From positions 1 to 33,579 of the forward strand of contig JAAFIN010000010.1 of the NCBI GenBank assembly GCA_013297825.1: 33,579 nt of DNA, given 5' to 3'. The notes under the pieces are model-generated. The model did no database searches and was not told the DNA's origin. It saw only the letters and a program-made list of their open reading frames with translations. Of this stretch, positions 7,673-15,530 are shown piece by piece. The first letter of the stretch is position 1. Each line of letters begins with the position of its first letter. Source of the stretch: Cytophagales bacterium. GTDB lineage: Bacteria; Bacteroidota; Bacteroidia; Cytophagales; Microscillaceae. The position numbers were made by a program, and so were the translations under genes.

Positions 7673-7724
7673 GATTTTTATTTTTTTTTGTTTAAAGATT
7701 TTATTTTTATGAAAATTTTACATA

Positions 7725-7753
7725 CAAAATTACAATTTATTTCTAAAAACAAA
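7725..7753 (-). promoter_or_regulatory. Putative promoter for the DUF262/HEPN pair
   Basis: On the minus strand, TTTG (7753-7750) and TAATTTTG (7732-7725) are spaced 17 nt apart, slightly short. The start codon at 7672 would follow a ~45-nt leader. The upstream box overlaps the arm of the neighbouring terminator. Confidence 0.4.
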
Positions 7754-7789
7754 AAACACAGATTTTTTTAGGAAAAATCTGTGTTTTTT
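7751..7789. terminator. Strong bidirectional terminator
   Basis: A 17-bp perfect stem (AAAAAACACAGATTTTT with its complement) and a 5-nt loop end in T-runs on both strands. It lies three bases beyond the stop of the MBOAT gene and insulates it from the DUF262 promoter. Confidence 0.85.
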
Positions 7790-7791
7790 GC

Positions 7792-9321
7792 TTAAAACTG
7801 AAAATAAATAAAGGGCTGTATATCTGCGACTCTTACCTGAAATAACAAAAATACCACCACAAAAATAATCAATGCCTTTGCAATATCAGGCGTTTCTCCA
7901 AAACGCAACGCAAGTTCATCTTTCCAATATTTTGGTAAAATATGCCCTACATATCCCACTAACATTATTCCAAAAACTTGTGCATAACCCACCAAAACCT
8001 GCCCTGCAACTTGTGGATTAAATGCCATACCAATCTGATACAAAACTTTTCCTACAATTTCCATATTATCCGCCCTAAAAAATATCCAACAAAATGCTAC
8101 AAAATGAAAAGTAAATATTTGTCCTAAAAACCTGCGAAAACCTGTCGGATTATCTTTTGGATTGCGTAAAACATACTCTAACCAAACTTTGTGCAATGCT
8201 AACGCAATTCCGTGCAGGCTTCCCCAAATCACAAATTTCATACTCGCACCGTGCCACAATCCACCCAAAAACATTGTGAGAAACAAATTGATATATTGCC
8301 TTACTTTTCCGTGTCTATTGCCTCCCAAAGAAATATACAAATAATCTCTTAACCAACTTGATAAAGAAATATGCCATCTACGCCAAAAATCGGTAATACT
8401 TATTGCCAAATAAGGCGAATTAAAATTAACGCTTAATTTGAAACCCAACAAAAGCGACAAACCTATCGCAATATCACTATAACCCGAAAAATCGCAATAA
8501 ATTTGGATAGAATATCCATAAACCGCAAGCAGATTTTCAAAACCTGAAAATGAACTTGGACTATTAAAAACCCTATCCACGAAATTGGTGGAAATATAAT
8601 CCGAAATTAAAATTTTCTTAATTAAACCATTGATGATAAGAAAAATTGCTTGCCCATATTCTTTTTCTGAAAGCTGATAAGGCTCATAAATTTGTGGCAC
8701 AAATTCAGAAGCACGCACAATAGGCCCTGCAACAAGTTGCGGAAAAAAGCTCACAAAAAACGCAAAATCCCAAATATTTTTGACAGGTTTTAGTTCATTG
8801 CGATAAATATCAATAGAATAACTTAACGTTTGGAAAGTATAAAATGAAATTCCAACAGGCAAAATAATTTTGTCAATAGGTAAATTTGTACCCAAAATAT
8901 TATTACAACACAATGCCAAATAATCTATAACTTTGATATTGGTAGAAAATGTTTGGTTGAAAATATCAGTAAAAAAATACGTATATTTAAAATATACCAA
9001 TAAACCCAAATTGATAACCAAACTTGCGACTACAAGCCAATACCGTTTTTTTTCATTTTTGGAGGTGTATAAAGCATTACCAATATAATAATCTACCAAC
9101 GTAGAAAATACCAACAAAAAGAAAAACCAGCCTCCTGATTTATAATAAAAAAATAAACTTACAATTAACAGAAAAAAATTTCGCCAAAATATACGCTTGT
9201 ATATCAACGAAAAAACAGTCATCACAAACAAAAAAAAGCCCCAAAATATTGCTTGTGTGAATATCATTGGCTCTTTTTCGTTAAATAACAAAAAATCTTG
9301 TAGAAAATTTAAAAAGTTCAA
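7792..9321 (-). CDS. MBOAT-family O-acyltransferase (AlgI-like)
   Basis: This 509-residue polytopic membrane protein has about ten or more hydrophobic segments. The MBOAT core is clear: LPVGISFYTFQTLSYSIDIYR (154-174), FFPQLVAGPIVRASEFVPQ (192-210), DFSGYSDIAIGLS (277-289), FWRRWHISLSSWLRDYLYISLGGNR (312-336) and LGGLWHGASMKF (352-363) with the presumed catalytic His357. AlgI relatives move acyl groups, usually acetyl, across the inner membrane onto exopolysaccharide or other envelope glycans. The usual partner, an AlgJ/AlgX-like SGNH or DHHW protein, is not adjacent, so the acceptor cannot be named. It ends at a strong terminator; upstream is repeat-rich spacer without a recognisable promoter. 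Confidence 0.93.
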   Translation of the reverse strand: MNFLNFLQDFLLFNEKEPMIFTQAIFWGFFLFVMTVFSLIYKRIFWRNFFLLIVSLFFYYKSGGWFFFLLVFSTLVDYYIGNALYTSKNEKKRYWLVVASLVINLGLLVYFKYTYFFTDIFNQTFSTNIKVIDYLALCCNNILGTNLPIDKIILPVGISFYTFQTLSYSIDIYRNELKPVKNIWDFAFFVSFFPQLVAGPIVRASEFVPQIYEPYQLSEKEYGQAIFLIINGLIKKILISDYISTNFVDRVFNSPSSFSGFENLLAVYGYSIQIYCDFSGYSDIAIGLSLLLGFKLSVNFNSPYLAISITDFWRRWHISLSSWLRDYLYISLGGNRHGKVRQYINLFLTMFLGGLWHGASMKFVIWGSLHGIALALHKVWLEYVLRNPKDNPTGFRRFLGQIFTFHFVAFCWIFFRADNMEIVGKVLYQIGMAFNPQVAGQVLVGYAQVFGIMLVGYVGHILPKYWKDELALRFGETPDIAKALIIFVVVFLLFQVRVADIQPFIYFQF

Positions 9322-9457
9322 AGTTCAAGGTTTAAAGTTTAAGGTTCAAGGTTCAAGGTTCAAAGTTCAAGAAAATAAATAAATGTGTCATTCTGAAAGA
9401 ATCTGGCTGTTTTGTATTTGGCTGTTTCATTCCTAATTCCTAATTCCCAATTCCTAA
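9312..9457. repeat. Composite intergenic repeats
   Basis: From left to right it holds a degenerate TTCAAGGTTTAAAG array (about 9312-9372), a copy of TCATTCTGAAAGAATCTGG (about 9387-9405), GGCTGTTTCATTCC, and four CCTAATTC/CCCAATTC words. The same words recur at 10754-11012, 15023-15205, 21208-21400 and 27783-27822. No gene is seen. Confidence 0.8.
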
Positions 9458-10075
9458 TTATTTCACTATTCGCTTAATACACACCAATTTTTGGGTATAA
9501 TTTGGGTCAAAATGTATGCCTGTGATAGCCACACCTGATAAAATGGCGTGAATTACCCAAACACCATTTTTTTTGCTGTTGCTATGCACAATGGCAGTAT
9601 GCGTGTAAATATAACCTTTTCCATAAGGATAACCATAATACGCCAAATCACCTGTTTGAGCATCTTTTTCGCTTACAAAATCACCCAAAAGCACTTGGTC
9701 GCCTGACATACGTGGAATTTTATACCCAAAATTATTGAAAATATACAACGCATAACCTGAACAATCAAATCCTCCTGGCTGTGTGCCTCCCCACGCATAA
9801 CGAGTTCCCAAAAACTGTTCTGCAAATAACCTAATGCTATCTCTACGAGCTTCCATTTTGTCAGGAATAAGACGTGAAGGGTCTTTTCCCATAGACGCAG
9901 ATTGATGTTTGGGCTGTAAAGTATCTTTTTTAATACCTTTTTGAAGTAGGAAATTTTGGTTTAAAAAATTTGTTTTTTTTTCAATGGATTTTTTCCCTAT
10001 ATTTTTTGGAGAAAAATTAAAAAACATAAAGCTCAAAAAGAGCCATAAAAAAGAGGAACTTATATAATTTTTCAT
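9458..10075 (-). CDS. NlpC/P60 (C40) cell-wall peptidase
   Basis: The product is a secreted cysteine peptidase expected to cut peptidoglycan stem peptides. With the ATG at 10075 it has 205 residues and starts MKNYISSSFLWLFLSFMFF, a signal peptide. The catalytic domain contains FLGTRYAWGGTQPGGFDCSGY with the nucleophile Cys105, THTAIVH with His159, and a third polar residue His176 in VIHA. A GTG start at 10132 would add 19 residues, but it falls inside a TACTTTTG promoter box and would put a second hydrophobic stretch ahead of the signal peptide, so I prefer 10075. There is a single catalytic domain and no recognisable SH3 or LysM domain. It is monocistronic by appearance. Confidence 0.92.
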   Translation of the reverse strand: MKNYISSSFLWLFLSFMFFNFSPKNIGKKSIEKKTNFLNQNFLLQKGIKKDTLQPKHQSASMGKDPSRLIPDKMEARRDSIRLFAEQFLGTRYAWGGTQPGGFDCSGYALYIFNNFGYKIPRMSGDQVLLGDFVSEKDAQTGDLAYYGYPYGKGYIYTHTAIVHSNSKKNGVWVIHAILSGVAITGIHFDPNYTQKLVCIKRIVK

Positions 10076-10131
10076 TGGTGTAAAAGATGAAAGCAAGCGA
10101 GTAAAAAGATTTAAGATAAAAAAATAAGACA

Positions 10132-10139
10132 CAAAAGTA
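10132..10139 (-). promoter_or_regulatory. Putative -7 box for the NlpC/P60 gene
   Basis: TACTTTTG on the minus strand fits TAnnTTTG and would start transcription about 50 nt before the ATG at 10075. No good upstream TTTG box is seen. Confidence 0.4.
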
Positions 10140-10161
10140 AAGAAAAATTTATTAAAGTAAA

Positions 10162-10185
10162 AAATCTTTTTTTCAAAAAAGATTT
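10162..10185 (-). terminator. Terminator after the 2OG-Fe(II) oxygenase gene
   Basis: A perfect 11-bp AAATCTTTTTT/AAAAAAGATTT stem with a 2-nt spacer is followed on the minus strand by a T-rich stretch. It lies 11 bp past the oxygenase stop. Confidence 0.55.
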
Positions 10186-10195
10186 AATAATATGG

Positions 10196-10753
10196 TTAAA
10201 ATTGAAATTTTTTAAACATTACATCTGACCTAAGCACATATTTTACCCCACTAACAACAGGACAACCTTCGTGTTTTTGTTCGTGAACAAAACAAAGAGC
10301 ATTTCCTTTTTTGGGTATAATTTTAAGGTTATCAAAAGCAGTTTCACCACCTTCAAAATCATCATTGAGATAAATCATAAACGTAATTCTGCTTTCTTCT
10401 GTGTCATTTCGCTGAAATCGTCCATCAATATGCCTTTTAAAACGTTGATTAAGCTCATATTTATAAAATCTAAATTGTTCATTCAATCCAATCACGTGCA
10501 TATCTTCTATAAATAGAGGAGAAAAATTCTTTAATATCTCCCAATATTTTTGTGCTAATATTTCATTTTGATACAAAATACGATAATTATTGCGTATATT
10601 TTTCATCATTGTTGCACCAGAATTTAGGCTAACTTCTGCTTCAGTATAACCAATATTTTCGCTTAATTCAATCAAATCATTACATTCTTGTTCAGACAAA
10701 AAATTTTCTATTGTCCAAATATAAGGTGTGTGTTGCACAAGATTTTGTTGCAT
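10196..10753 (-). CDS. 2OG-Fe(II) oxygenase (prolyl 4-hydroxylase-like)
   Basis: The 185-residue cytoplasmic protein has the metal-binding triad HxD...H: RFKRHIDGRF (H108, D110) and HEGCPVVSGVKYVLRSDVMF (H161), with K171 or R175 placed to bind 2-oxoglutarate. FMIYLNDDFEGGETAF (125-140) and PKKGNALCF (147-155) are the usual core strands of P4H-type double-stranded beta-helix enzymes. These proteins hydroxylate a protein or small-molecule substrate using O2 and 2-oxoglutarate; the substrate here is unknown. The length is that of the stand-alone domain. Upstream is a long simple-repeat tract with no evident promoter; downstream is a hairpin terminator. Confidence 0.92.
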   Translation of the reverse strand: MQQNLVQHTPYIWTIENFLSEQECNDLIELSENIGYTEAEVSLNSGATMMKNIRNNYRILYQNEILAQKYWEILKNFSPLFIEDMHVIGLNEQFRFYKYELNQRFKRHIDGRFQRNDTEESRITFMIYLNDDFEGGETAFDNLKIIPKKGNALCFVHEQKHEGCPVVSGVKYVLRSDVMFKKFQF

Positions 10754-10940
10754 AAAGGTTTAAGGTTCAAAAGTTTAAGGTTCAAAAGTTCAAGGTTCAA
10801 AAGTTTAAGGTTCAAAAGTTCAAGGTTCAAAAAGTTTAAGGTTCAAAAGTTCAAGGTTCAAAAAGTTCAAGGTTCAAAAAGTTCAAGGTTCAAAAAGTTT
10901 AAGGTTCAAAAGGTTCAAAAAGTTCAAGGTTCAAAAAGTC
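10754..10940. repeat. TTCAAGGTTCAAAA tandem array
   Basis: At least ten degenerate units of about 17-18 bp of the form AAGTTYAAGGTTCAAAA. They vary mainly in the A-run length (AAAA or AAAAA) and in TTTAAG versus TTCAAG. It abuts the start codon of the oxygenase gene and would form its 5' leader. The same unit recurs at 9312-9372, 15531-15590, 21207-21250 and 29318-29371. Confidence 0.9.
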
Positions 10941-11012
10941 TAATAAAATCCTGTTAATCTTTAAATTCTGAAAATCCTGCTTTTATTTGGCTGTTTCATT
11001 CCTAATTCCTAA

Positions 11013-11897
11013 TTAAAATTTCAGTCTTCTCACCCTTTGTTTTGCTTTTTTGGTATCTAATCTAAAACCAACACCAACCCCTACAAAATTATAATAATCA
11101 GTAATATACCTACTTACACCGCCATTGATATCAAGTTGGATATAAGGTGTAACATTATAAAGTATGCCACCATCAAAACCAATTTCAGGCTCATTTTCTT
11201 GTGAAATATAATCAAAATTTTCTACGAAAATAGCCCATTTATCATTAAAAGTAATATCCAAACAAAAAGCATAAGACCATACATTTTCAAATTTATATTG
11301 GCTTCTTTGGTGTGCCACAAAATAATTAAACGAAAAAACTTTATTTATTTTTGTGTTACATTCCAACGCCCATTGTGTACTCCAATAAAAACGCCCCAAA
11401 TTTTCTACCTCGTTCAGATATGCAGACGAAACACTCACATCTCCCACAATCGCAGCATCAAAAATCCCTGTTTTACTTCTGTAAAAAGCATATTTAAAAC
11501 CTGTCATAAAATTTGCAATGTCATTTTTGCGGATAGGCTCATCAGGATTATCTGAAATATTAGAAGTAAGCCAATGTTTTGTGCCAAAATGAATTTCAAG
11601 ATTTTTGGCTAATCCTGTCCTAAGCAAAAAATTAGGTGTTTGCCATATACGATTATTTCCCCTAAAAATATAATCAAAACCAATTTCAAACTGATAATTT
11701 CCCCTTTGGATAGCATAAGGCAAATCCGCTAATCCTGGTCTATCCACCGTAAAAAAATCCAAAGGAAGTTCTTTATTTAAAGTGTCATTTTTTGGGTTAT
11801 TTTTTCCTAAATTATTGTTATTTTGGGCAATTAGAGTTGAAATTTTTAAATGAAAAATAATGATAAAAACATAGAAATACTGTTTTTTTAAGGGCAT
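11013..11897 (-). CDS. Outer-membrane beta-barrel, transporter-like (phenol MetA-type family)
   Basis: The 294-residue protein begins with a signal peptide (KKQYFYVFIIIFHLKISTLIAQ). After a short linker comes FFTVDRPGLADLPYAIQRGNYQFEIG, then alternating beta-strands with Tyr/Phe-rich ends (LLRTGLAKNLEIHFGTKHW, FMTGFKYAFYR, AIVGDVSVSS, WALECNTKINKVFSFNYF). The C-terminus is KAKQRVRRLKF. The DRPG...PYA..RGxxQFExG opening is typical of Bacteroidota proteins annotated as transporters of the MetA-pathway phenol-degradation family, whose real substrates are unknown. It is divergent from the metal-efflux cluster, with 154 bp between the starts and candidate promoter boxes in both directions. Confidence 0.82.
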   Translation of the reverse strand: MPLKKQYFYVFIIIFHLKISTLIAQNNNNLGKNNPKNDTLNKELPLDFFTVDRPGLADLPYAIQRGNYQFEIGFDYIFRGNNRIWQTPNFLLRTGLAKNLEIHFGTKHWLTSNISDNPDEPIRKNDIANFMTGFKYAFYRSKTGIFDAAIVGDVSVSSAYLNEVENLGRFYWSTQWALECNTKINKVFSFNYFVAHQRSQYKFENVWSYAFCLDITFNDKWAIFVENFDYISQENEPEIGFDGGILYNVTPYIQLDINGGVSRYITDYYNFVGVGVGFRLDTKKAKQRVRRLKF

Positions 11898-11945
11898 TTT
11901 TGAAAAATATTAAAAAAATTATAAAAAGTTGTGTAAAAATTATGG

Positions 11946-11953
11946 CAAATTTA
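11946..11953 (-). promoter_or_regulatory. Putative -7 box for the barrel gene
   Basis: TAAATTTG (minus strand) fits TAnnTTTG about 50 bp before the start at 11897. The upstream box is not clear. Confidence 0.35.
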
Positions 11954-12017
11954 TAAAAAAAAATAAAAAATATTTCTAATTCACATTATTAAAATATTTT
12001 ATATTAAAAAAAATATT

Positions 12018-12025
12018 TAGTTTTG
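12018..12025 (+). promoter_or_regulatory. Putative -7 box for the metal-efflux cluster
   Basis: TAGTTTTG fits TAnnTTTG and lies 27 bp before the small leader ORF at 12052. The expected upstream TTTG is degenerate (TTTT). Confidence 0.4.
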
Positions 12026-12051
12026 CGAAAATCTTTTATATAACATATTTT

Positions 12052-12390
12052 ATGTTGCTTTCTTTGTTGTATGTGTTATTCTTGGGAAATTTATTTGTAT
12101 TTGACAAAAATACAAATATCCAATTTACACCCATACACAAAGAAATATTCACAGAACAACAACTTTCTTTGCCTTCATCTATCAAAACAGATAAAAGAAA
12201 TGAACAAAGAAGTGTCCATGAAAGTAAAGAAACAACCACAAAATTATTAGACAAAAACAAAACTGATTTCAAAAAACTTGATTTCTGTTTTTTTGTTTTA
12301 TTTTGTCAATATTTTATCCCAAAAATACAAAATTTTGAAGTGCTTTTGCCACTTCCTATATATTTGTATTGGTGCAAAATGCTGATTTAG
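12052..12390 (+). CDS. Small hypothetical protein heading the efflux cluster
   Basis: This 112-residue ORF begins MLLSLLYVLFLGNLFVF, a hydrophobic signal or anchor, and continues with a polar Lys/Glu/Thr-rich middle (about residues 30-74). It ends with a hydrophobic, aromatic stretch (LDFCFFVLFCQYFIPKIQNF and then PLPIYLYW). It lies just behind a promoter-like box and 98 bp before the TolC-like gene in the same direction. Many Bacteroidota metal-efflux operons begin with a small secreted protein of this size, but those usually carry His/Cys-rich metal motifs that are absent here. The family is unrecognised; a chance ORF is possible. Confidence 0.5.
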   Translation: MLLSLLYVLFLGNLFVFDKNTNIQFTPIHKEIFTEQQLSLPSSIKTDKRNEQRSVHESKETTTKLLDKNKTDFKKLDFCFFVLFCQYFIPKIQNFEVLLPLPIYLYWCKMLI

Positions 12391-12405
12391 CCTTAAAATA
12401 ATTGA

Positions 12406-12428
12406 AGGGTTTTAAACCCTCCAAGCGT
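12406..12428. repeat. Short palindrome related to the element at 3380-3412
   Basis: AGGGTTT-T-AAACCCT is a perfect 7-bp stem, followed by CCAAGCGTT. The segment TTTAAACCCTCCAAG matches the reverse complement of the left half of 3380-3412, so the two are probably one repeat family. It lies between the leader ORF and the TolC-like gene and could attenuate readthrough. Confidence 0.45.
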
Positions 12429-12488
12429 TAAAATCTTAGTAAAATCTGTTTTTTTAATCTAAAAAACACTCTAATAACTTACTTTTTC

Positions 12489-13772
12489 ATGAAATTTTTT
12501 ACTTTATTATCCTTTTGGTTGATAAGTGTAAATGCTATTTTATTTGCCCAAAATAATAACCAAAATGAAAATGGTAAATTGGGAAAAATAGACACGCTTA
12601 CCTTGTCATATACAGAAGCAAAAAAAATATTTTTGCGTGATAATCTAATGCTTTTGTCCAAATATTATGATATTTCGTTGGCAGAAGCTGACCTCATTCA
12701 ATCAAAACTTTGGCGAAATCCTTATTTTATTTGGAATCAAGATATGTATAGCGTTAATCGCAATGAATATTTTAATTTCAAATTGCAAACATTAGTACAA
12801 GTTGAGCAAGTTTTTTCTATTTCAGGAAAACACATCAACAGTGTAAGACTCGCAAAAGCAGGTATCAAACAAACCAAAGCACAATTACAAGAGGTTTTGC
12901 GTGGATTGTTGTATGAATTTGGCACAATTTATATGGAATTATACACTTTTCAGAGAAAACAAAGTTTGTATAAAATTACCTTAGAAAAATATAAAACCCT
13001 TATAGAAAGTGCTGAAAATAAACTTCGTGTAGGTGCAATTTCTAAAAATGAAGTTCTACGCCTCAAATCCGAAGAATTAGCCATAAAAAGTGAAGCCCTC
13101 AAAAATCGTAATGAAGTGGTGGAAGATATGTCAAAATTAAGGCAATTACTTAATTTTAAGGAAAATGTCCATATCATTACCCAACCCAAAACTGATGTTG
13201 TAGCCAGCGAGCCAACTATCGCAGAACTCCTGCAAATGGCACAAAATCGCCCTGATATGGAACTTGCAGTTGCCAATTTGGAATATGCACGCACTAATCT
13301 ACGCCTCCAACGTTCTAATGCAGTTCCTGATGTAAAACTTGGCTACCAACCTGTTGATAGAGGAAGTAATTATGTGCGACCTTATTCTGGTTTGGTGTTT
13401 GAGATGAGCCTTCCTGTTTTTGACCGCAATCAAGGCAATATTAAATCTGCAAAAGCAAAAATTGACCAAGTAAGCGTACAACAGTTAGCCATTGATAACC
13501 AAATTCGCAACCAAGTTGCAGAGGCTTACGCCAAACTTATCAATACAAAAGAAGCATTAAGTCAATTTTCATCACAATTTTTGGAGGACATTGAGAATCT
13601 TAACAAAAATTCACAAACGAATTATGACCGCAAAAACATAAATCTTTTGGAATACATTGACCTACAAAGAATTTATTTACAAAATCAATTACAGTACATT
13701 GATTTTCAAAACGAATACCAAAAATCTATCAATCAACTTAATTTTTCGGTGGGGAAAGAGATTATTGAATAA
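12489..13772 (+). CDS. TolC-family outer-membrane efflux channel (CzcC/CusC-like)
   Basis: The 427-residue protein opens with a signal peptide (MKFFTLLSFWLISVNAILFAQ). It has the two-repeat helical layout of outer-membrane efflux proteins: LSYTEAKKIFLRDNLMLLSKYYDISLAEADLIQSKLWRNP in the first half, and a repeated equivalent later (TIAELLQMAQNRPDMELAVANLEYARTNLRLQRSNAVPDVKLG), with long coiled helices between. The SLPVFDRNQGNIKSAKAKI region is the conserved strand-helix junction before the last helix. It forms the outer-membrane duct for the RND pump encoded downstream. It is not lipid-modified, unlike CusC. The gene ends in a cluster of G/C-rich palindromes that separate it from the adaptor gene. 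Confidence 0.92.
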   Translation: MKFFTLLSFWLISVNAILFAQNNNQNENGKLGKIDTLTLSYTEAKKIFLRDNLMLLSKYYDISLAEADLIQSKLWRNPYFIWNQDMYSVNRNEYFNFKLQTLVQVEQVFSISGKHINSVRLAKAGIKQTKAQLQEVLRGLLYEFGTIYMELYTFQRKQSLYKITLEKYKTLIESAENKLRVGAISKNEVLRLKSEELAIKSEALKNRNEVVEDMSKLRQLLNFKENVHIITQPKTDVVASEPTIAELLQMAQNRPDMELAVANLEYARTNLRLQRSNAVPDVKLGYQPVDRGSNYVRPYSGLVFEMSLPVFDRNQGNIKSAKAKIDQVSVQQLAIDNQIRNQVAEAYAKLINTKEALSQFSSQFLEDIENLNKNSQTNYDRKNINLLEYIDLQRIYLQNQLQYIDFQNEYQKSINQLNFSVGKEIIE

Positions 13773-13774
13773 GA

Positions 13775-13919
13775 AGCCCCCCAACCCCCAAAGGGGGAGT
13801 AAAATACAAAGCCCCCTAACCCCCAAAGGGGGAACAAAAAACCCATTTTAATAAAATATTTTAAATCTTTTACCTTTCTATTTTGCCTTTTAGTTCCCCC
13901 TTCGGGGGTTAGGGGGCTT
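13775..13919. repeat. REP-like palindromes, three copies, two in inverted orientation
   Basis: AGCCCCCCAACCCCCAAAGGGGGA (13775-13798) and a second direct copy (13810-13834) are followed by an inverted copy at 13893-13919 whose core is CCCCCTTCGGGGG, a stem closed by a TTCG tetraloop. Copies 2 and 3 can pair with each other as one long hairpin. They lie between the channel and adaptor genes. Confidence 0.9.
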
Positions 13920-13930
13920 CTTTTTAAACA

Positions 13931-15022
13931 ATGAAACCACATATATCAATTTTATTATTATTATTTTCTTCATTTTTTTCCTGCCACACCGCACACGAAG
14001 AAAAACAGCCCATTGTCAATAAAAAAAATTATTGTTTGACAGATACCTTAGCTAAAAATGTTCAAATGGCAACCGCACAGCAGGAAATTGTGCATCACGA
14101 ACTTACTTTGAGCGGTAAAATAACTTTTGATGAGGATAAAGTAGCAAAAGTTTATCCCTTAGCTGGGGGATTTGTGCAAGAACTTAGGGCAAATTTGGGC
14201 GATTATGTCCAAAAAGGACAAGTTTTGGCGGTAATTCGTAGCCCTGAAATTGCAGGATTTAATAATCAATCCAATATCGCACAATCCAATTTGCGTGTTG
14301 CACAAAAAAATTATCAAATCGCACAAGAGCTTTTTAAAACAGGTAGCACCTCAGAAGTAGAACTTACCAATGCTAAAAAAGAATTGGAAAATGCCCAAAC
14401 AGAAGCTAACAGAAGCAAAGAGGTTTTGGAAATGTATAATACAGGAAAGCAATCTTTGTATAGTATTCTTGCACCTGCGTCTGGTTTTGTGGTGGATAAA
14501 GATATTGCTTTGAATATGGAATTGCGTACAGAGGATATTAGACCTATTTTTACCATTTCTAATATGGATAATATTTGGGTAATGGCTAATATTTATGAAA
14601 GTGATATTGCCAAAGTTCAAGAAGGTTATGAGGCTGATATTACAACAATTTCTTACCCTGACAAAATAATGAAAGGTACAGTTGATAAAATTTCACAAGT
14701 GGTGGATAATGATAGCAAAGTATTAAAAGCTCGCATTGTTATTCGCAATGAAGGTTACAAATTAAAACCTAATATGTACGCAAACGTGATTATCAAGCAC
14801 AAAGGCAATGATACCAAAATAGCCATTCCTTCAAAAGCAGTTATTTTTGATAAAAACCGTCATTTTGTAATGGTTTATAATGATAAATGCAAAATTGATA
14901 CTCGTGAAATACAAATCCACGAAGCTATGATGCTTAATACTTACCTTGAAGCAGGTCTAAAAGAAGGTGAAAAAGTAATTACAAAACATCAATTACTTAT
15001 TTATGATGCAATAAACGACTAA
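13931..15022 (+). CDS. RND efflux periplasmic adaptor lipoprotein (CzcB/CusB-like)
   Basis: This 363-residue membrane-fusion protein begins MKPHISILLLLFSSFFSC, a lipoprotein signal with Cys18 as the lipidated residue. The barrel-sandwich lipoyl-like half GGFVQELRANLGDYVQKGQVLAVIRSPEI (76-104) is followed by an alpha-hairpin (about 106-170). The other lipoyl half is YSILAPASGFVVDKDIALNMEL, then a beta-barrel domain (IWVMANIYESDIAKVQEGYEADI) and a membrane-proximal domain. It links the inner-membrane pump to the outer-membrane channel. It lacks the Met-rich N-terminal sites of CusB-type copper adaptors. The pump gene follows after a 570-bp repeat-filled gap, unusually long for such an operon. 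Confidence 0.93.
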   Translation: MKPHISILLLLFSSFFSCHTAHEEKQPIVNKKNYCLTDTLAKNVQMATAQQEIVHHELTLSGKITFDEDKVAKVYPLAGGFVQELRANLGDYVQKGQVLAVIRSPEIAGFNNQSNIAQSNLRVAQKNYQIAQELFKTGSTSEVELTNAKKELENAQTEANRSKEVLEMYNTGKQSLYSILAPASGFVVDKDIALNMELRTEDIRPIFTISNMDNIWVMANIYESDIAKVQEGYEADITTISYPDKIMKGTVDKISQVVDNDSKVLKARIVIRNEGYKLKPNMYANVIIKHKGNDTKIAIPSKAVIFDKNRHFVMVYNDKCKIDTREIQIHEAMMLNTYLEAGLKEGEKVITKHQLLIYDAIND

Positions 15023-15256
15023 AATAATGTTAAATGATAAATGTTGAATGCTAAATGAAACAGCCAAATTATTAAGAATTGGGAATTGGGAATTAAGAAT
15101 TAGAAATTAAAAATTAGAAATTAAACAATTTTGGTAGTTTGATAATTTTTATAAAACACTTTTTTTGTTTTAGGTGTCATTCTGAAAGAATCTGGCTGTT
15201 TGGCTGTTATTTCTTTTAGTTATTTTTTAAAAAATTATAGCTGTTATATTGTTTCT
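15023..15256. repeat. Composite intergenic repeats before the minisatellite
   Basis: This spacer holds ATGTTAAATGATAAATGTTGAATG words, then several AAGAATTGGGAATT/AGAAATTA words, then TCATTCTGAAAGAATCTGG with two GGCTGTT units. All recur in other spacers of the window. A copy very similar to 15171-15207 lies at 27783-27822. No gene is seen. Confidence 0.75.
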
Positions 15257-15508
15257 AACACTAACATCACCGATTTTAACACTAACATTACCGATTTTAA
15301 CGCTAACATCACCGATTTTAACGCTAACATTACCAATTTCAACGCTAACATCACCGATTTCAACGCTAACATTGGTGTTTTCAACGCTAACATTGGTGTT
15401 TTCAACGCTAACATTGGTGTTTTCAACGCTAACATCACCAATTTCAACACTAACATTACCGATTTTAACGCTAACATTGGTATTTTTAACGCTGACATCA
15501 CCAATTTT
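15257..15508. repeat. 21-bp minisatellite, 12 units
   Basis: Twelve exact-length 21-bp units, consensus AACGCTAACATYACCRATTTY. Four units (6-8 and 11) carry the alternative ATTGGTGTT core instead of ATCACCGAT. The alternative core contains ATTGGTG, the reverse complement of CACCAAT, so neighbouring units of the two classes can form hairpins. Because 21 is divisible by three and the unit has no stop, reading frames stay open on both strands: NANITDF/NANIGVF heptapeptides on plus and IGDVSVK/NTNVSVE on minus. Translation is not established; I treat it as a DNA repeat. Confidence 0.9.
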
Positions 15509-15530
15509 AATATTTAAAAGCATTATATTA

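Noticed and set aside
10076-10132. Longer N-terminus of the NlpC/P60 protein from a GTG at 10132
   Set aside because: The codon overlaps a TACTTTTG promoter box, and the extension would precede an intact signal peptide that starts at the ATG 10075.
10688-10957. Plus-strand ORF of RFKSLRFKSS-type repeats
   Set aside because: It is the translation of the AAGTTCAAGGTTC array and overlaps the oxygenase gene antisense.
13657-13942. Small ORFs with PLTPKGGT and GGLGGF motifs between the channel and adaptor genes
   Set aside because: They are translations of the REP-like palindromes and overlap the end of the channel gene.
15257-15508. CRISPR array
   Set aside because: The units are contiguous tandem copies without unique spacers, and there are no cas genes in the window. 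The same holds for 27923-28164.
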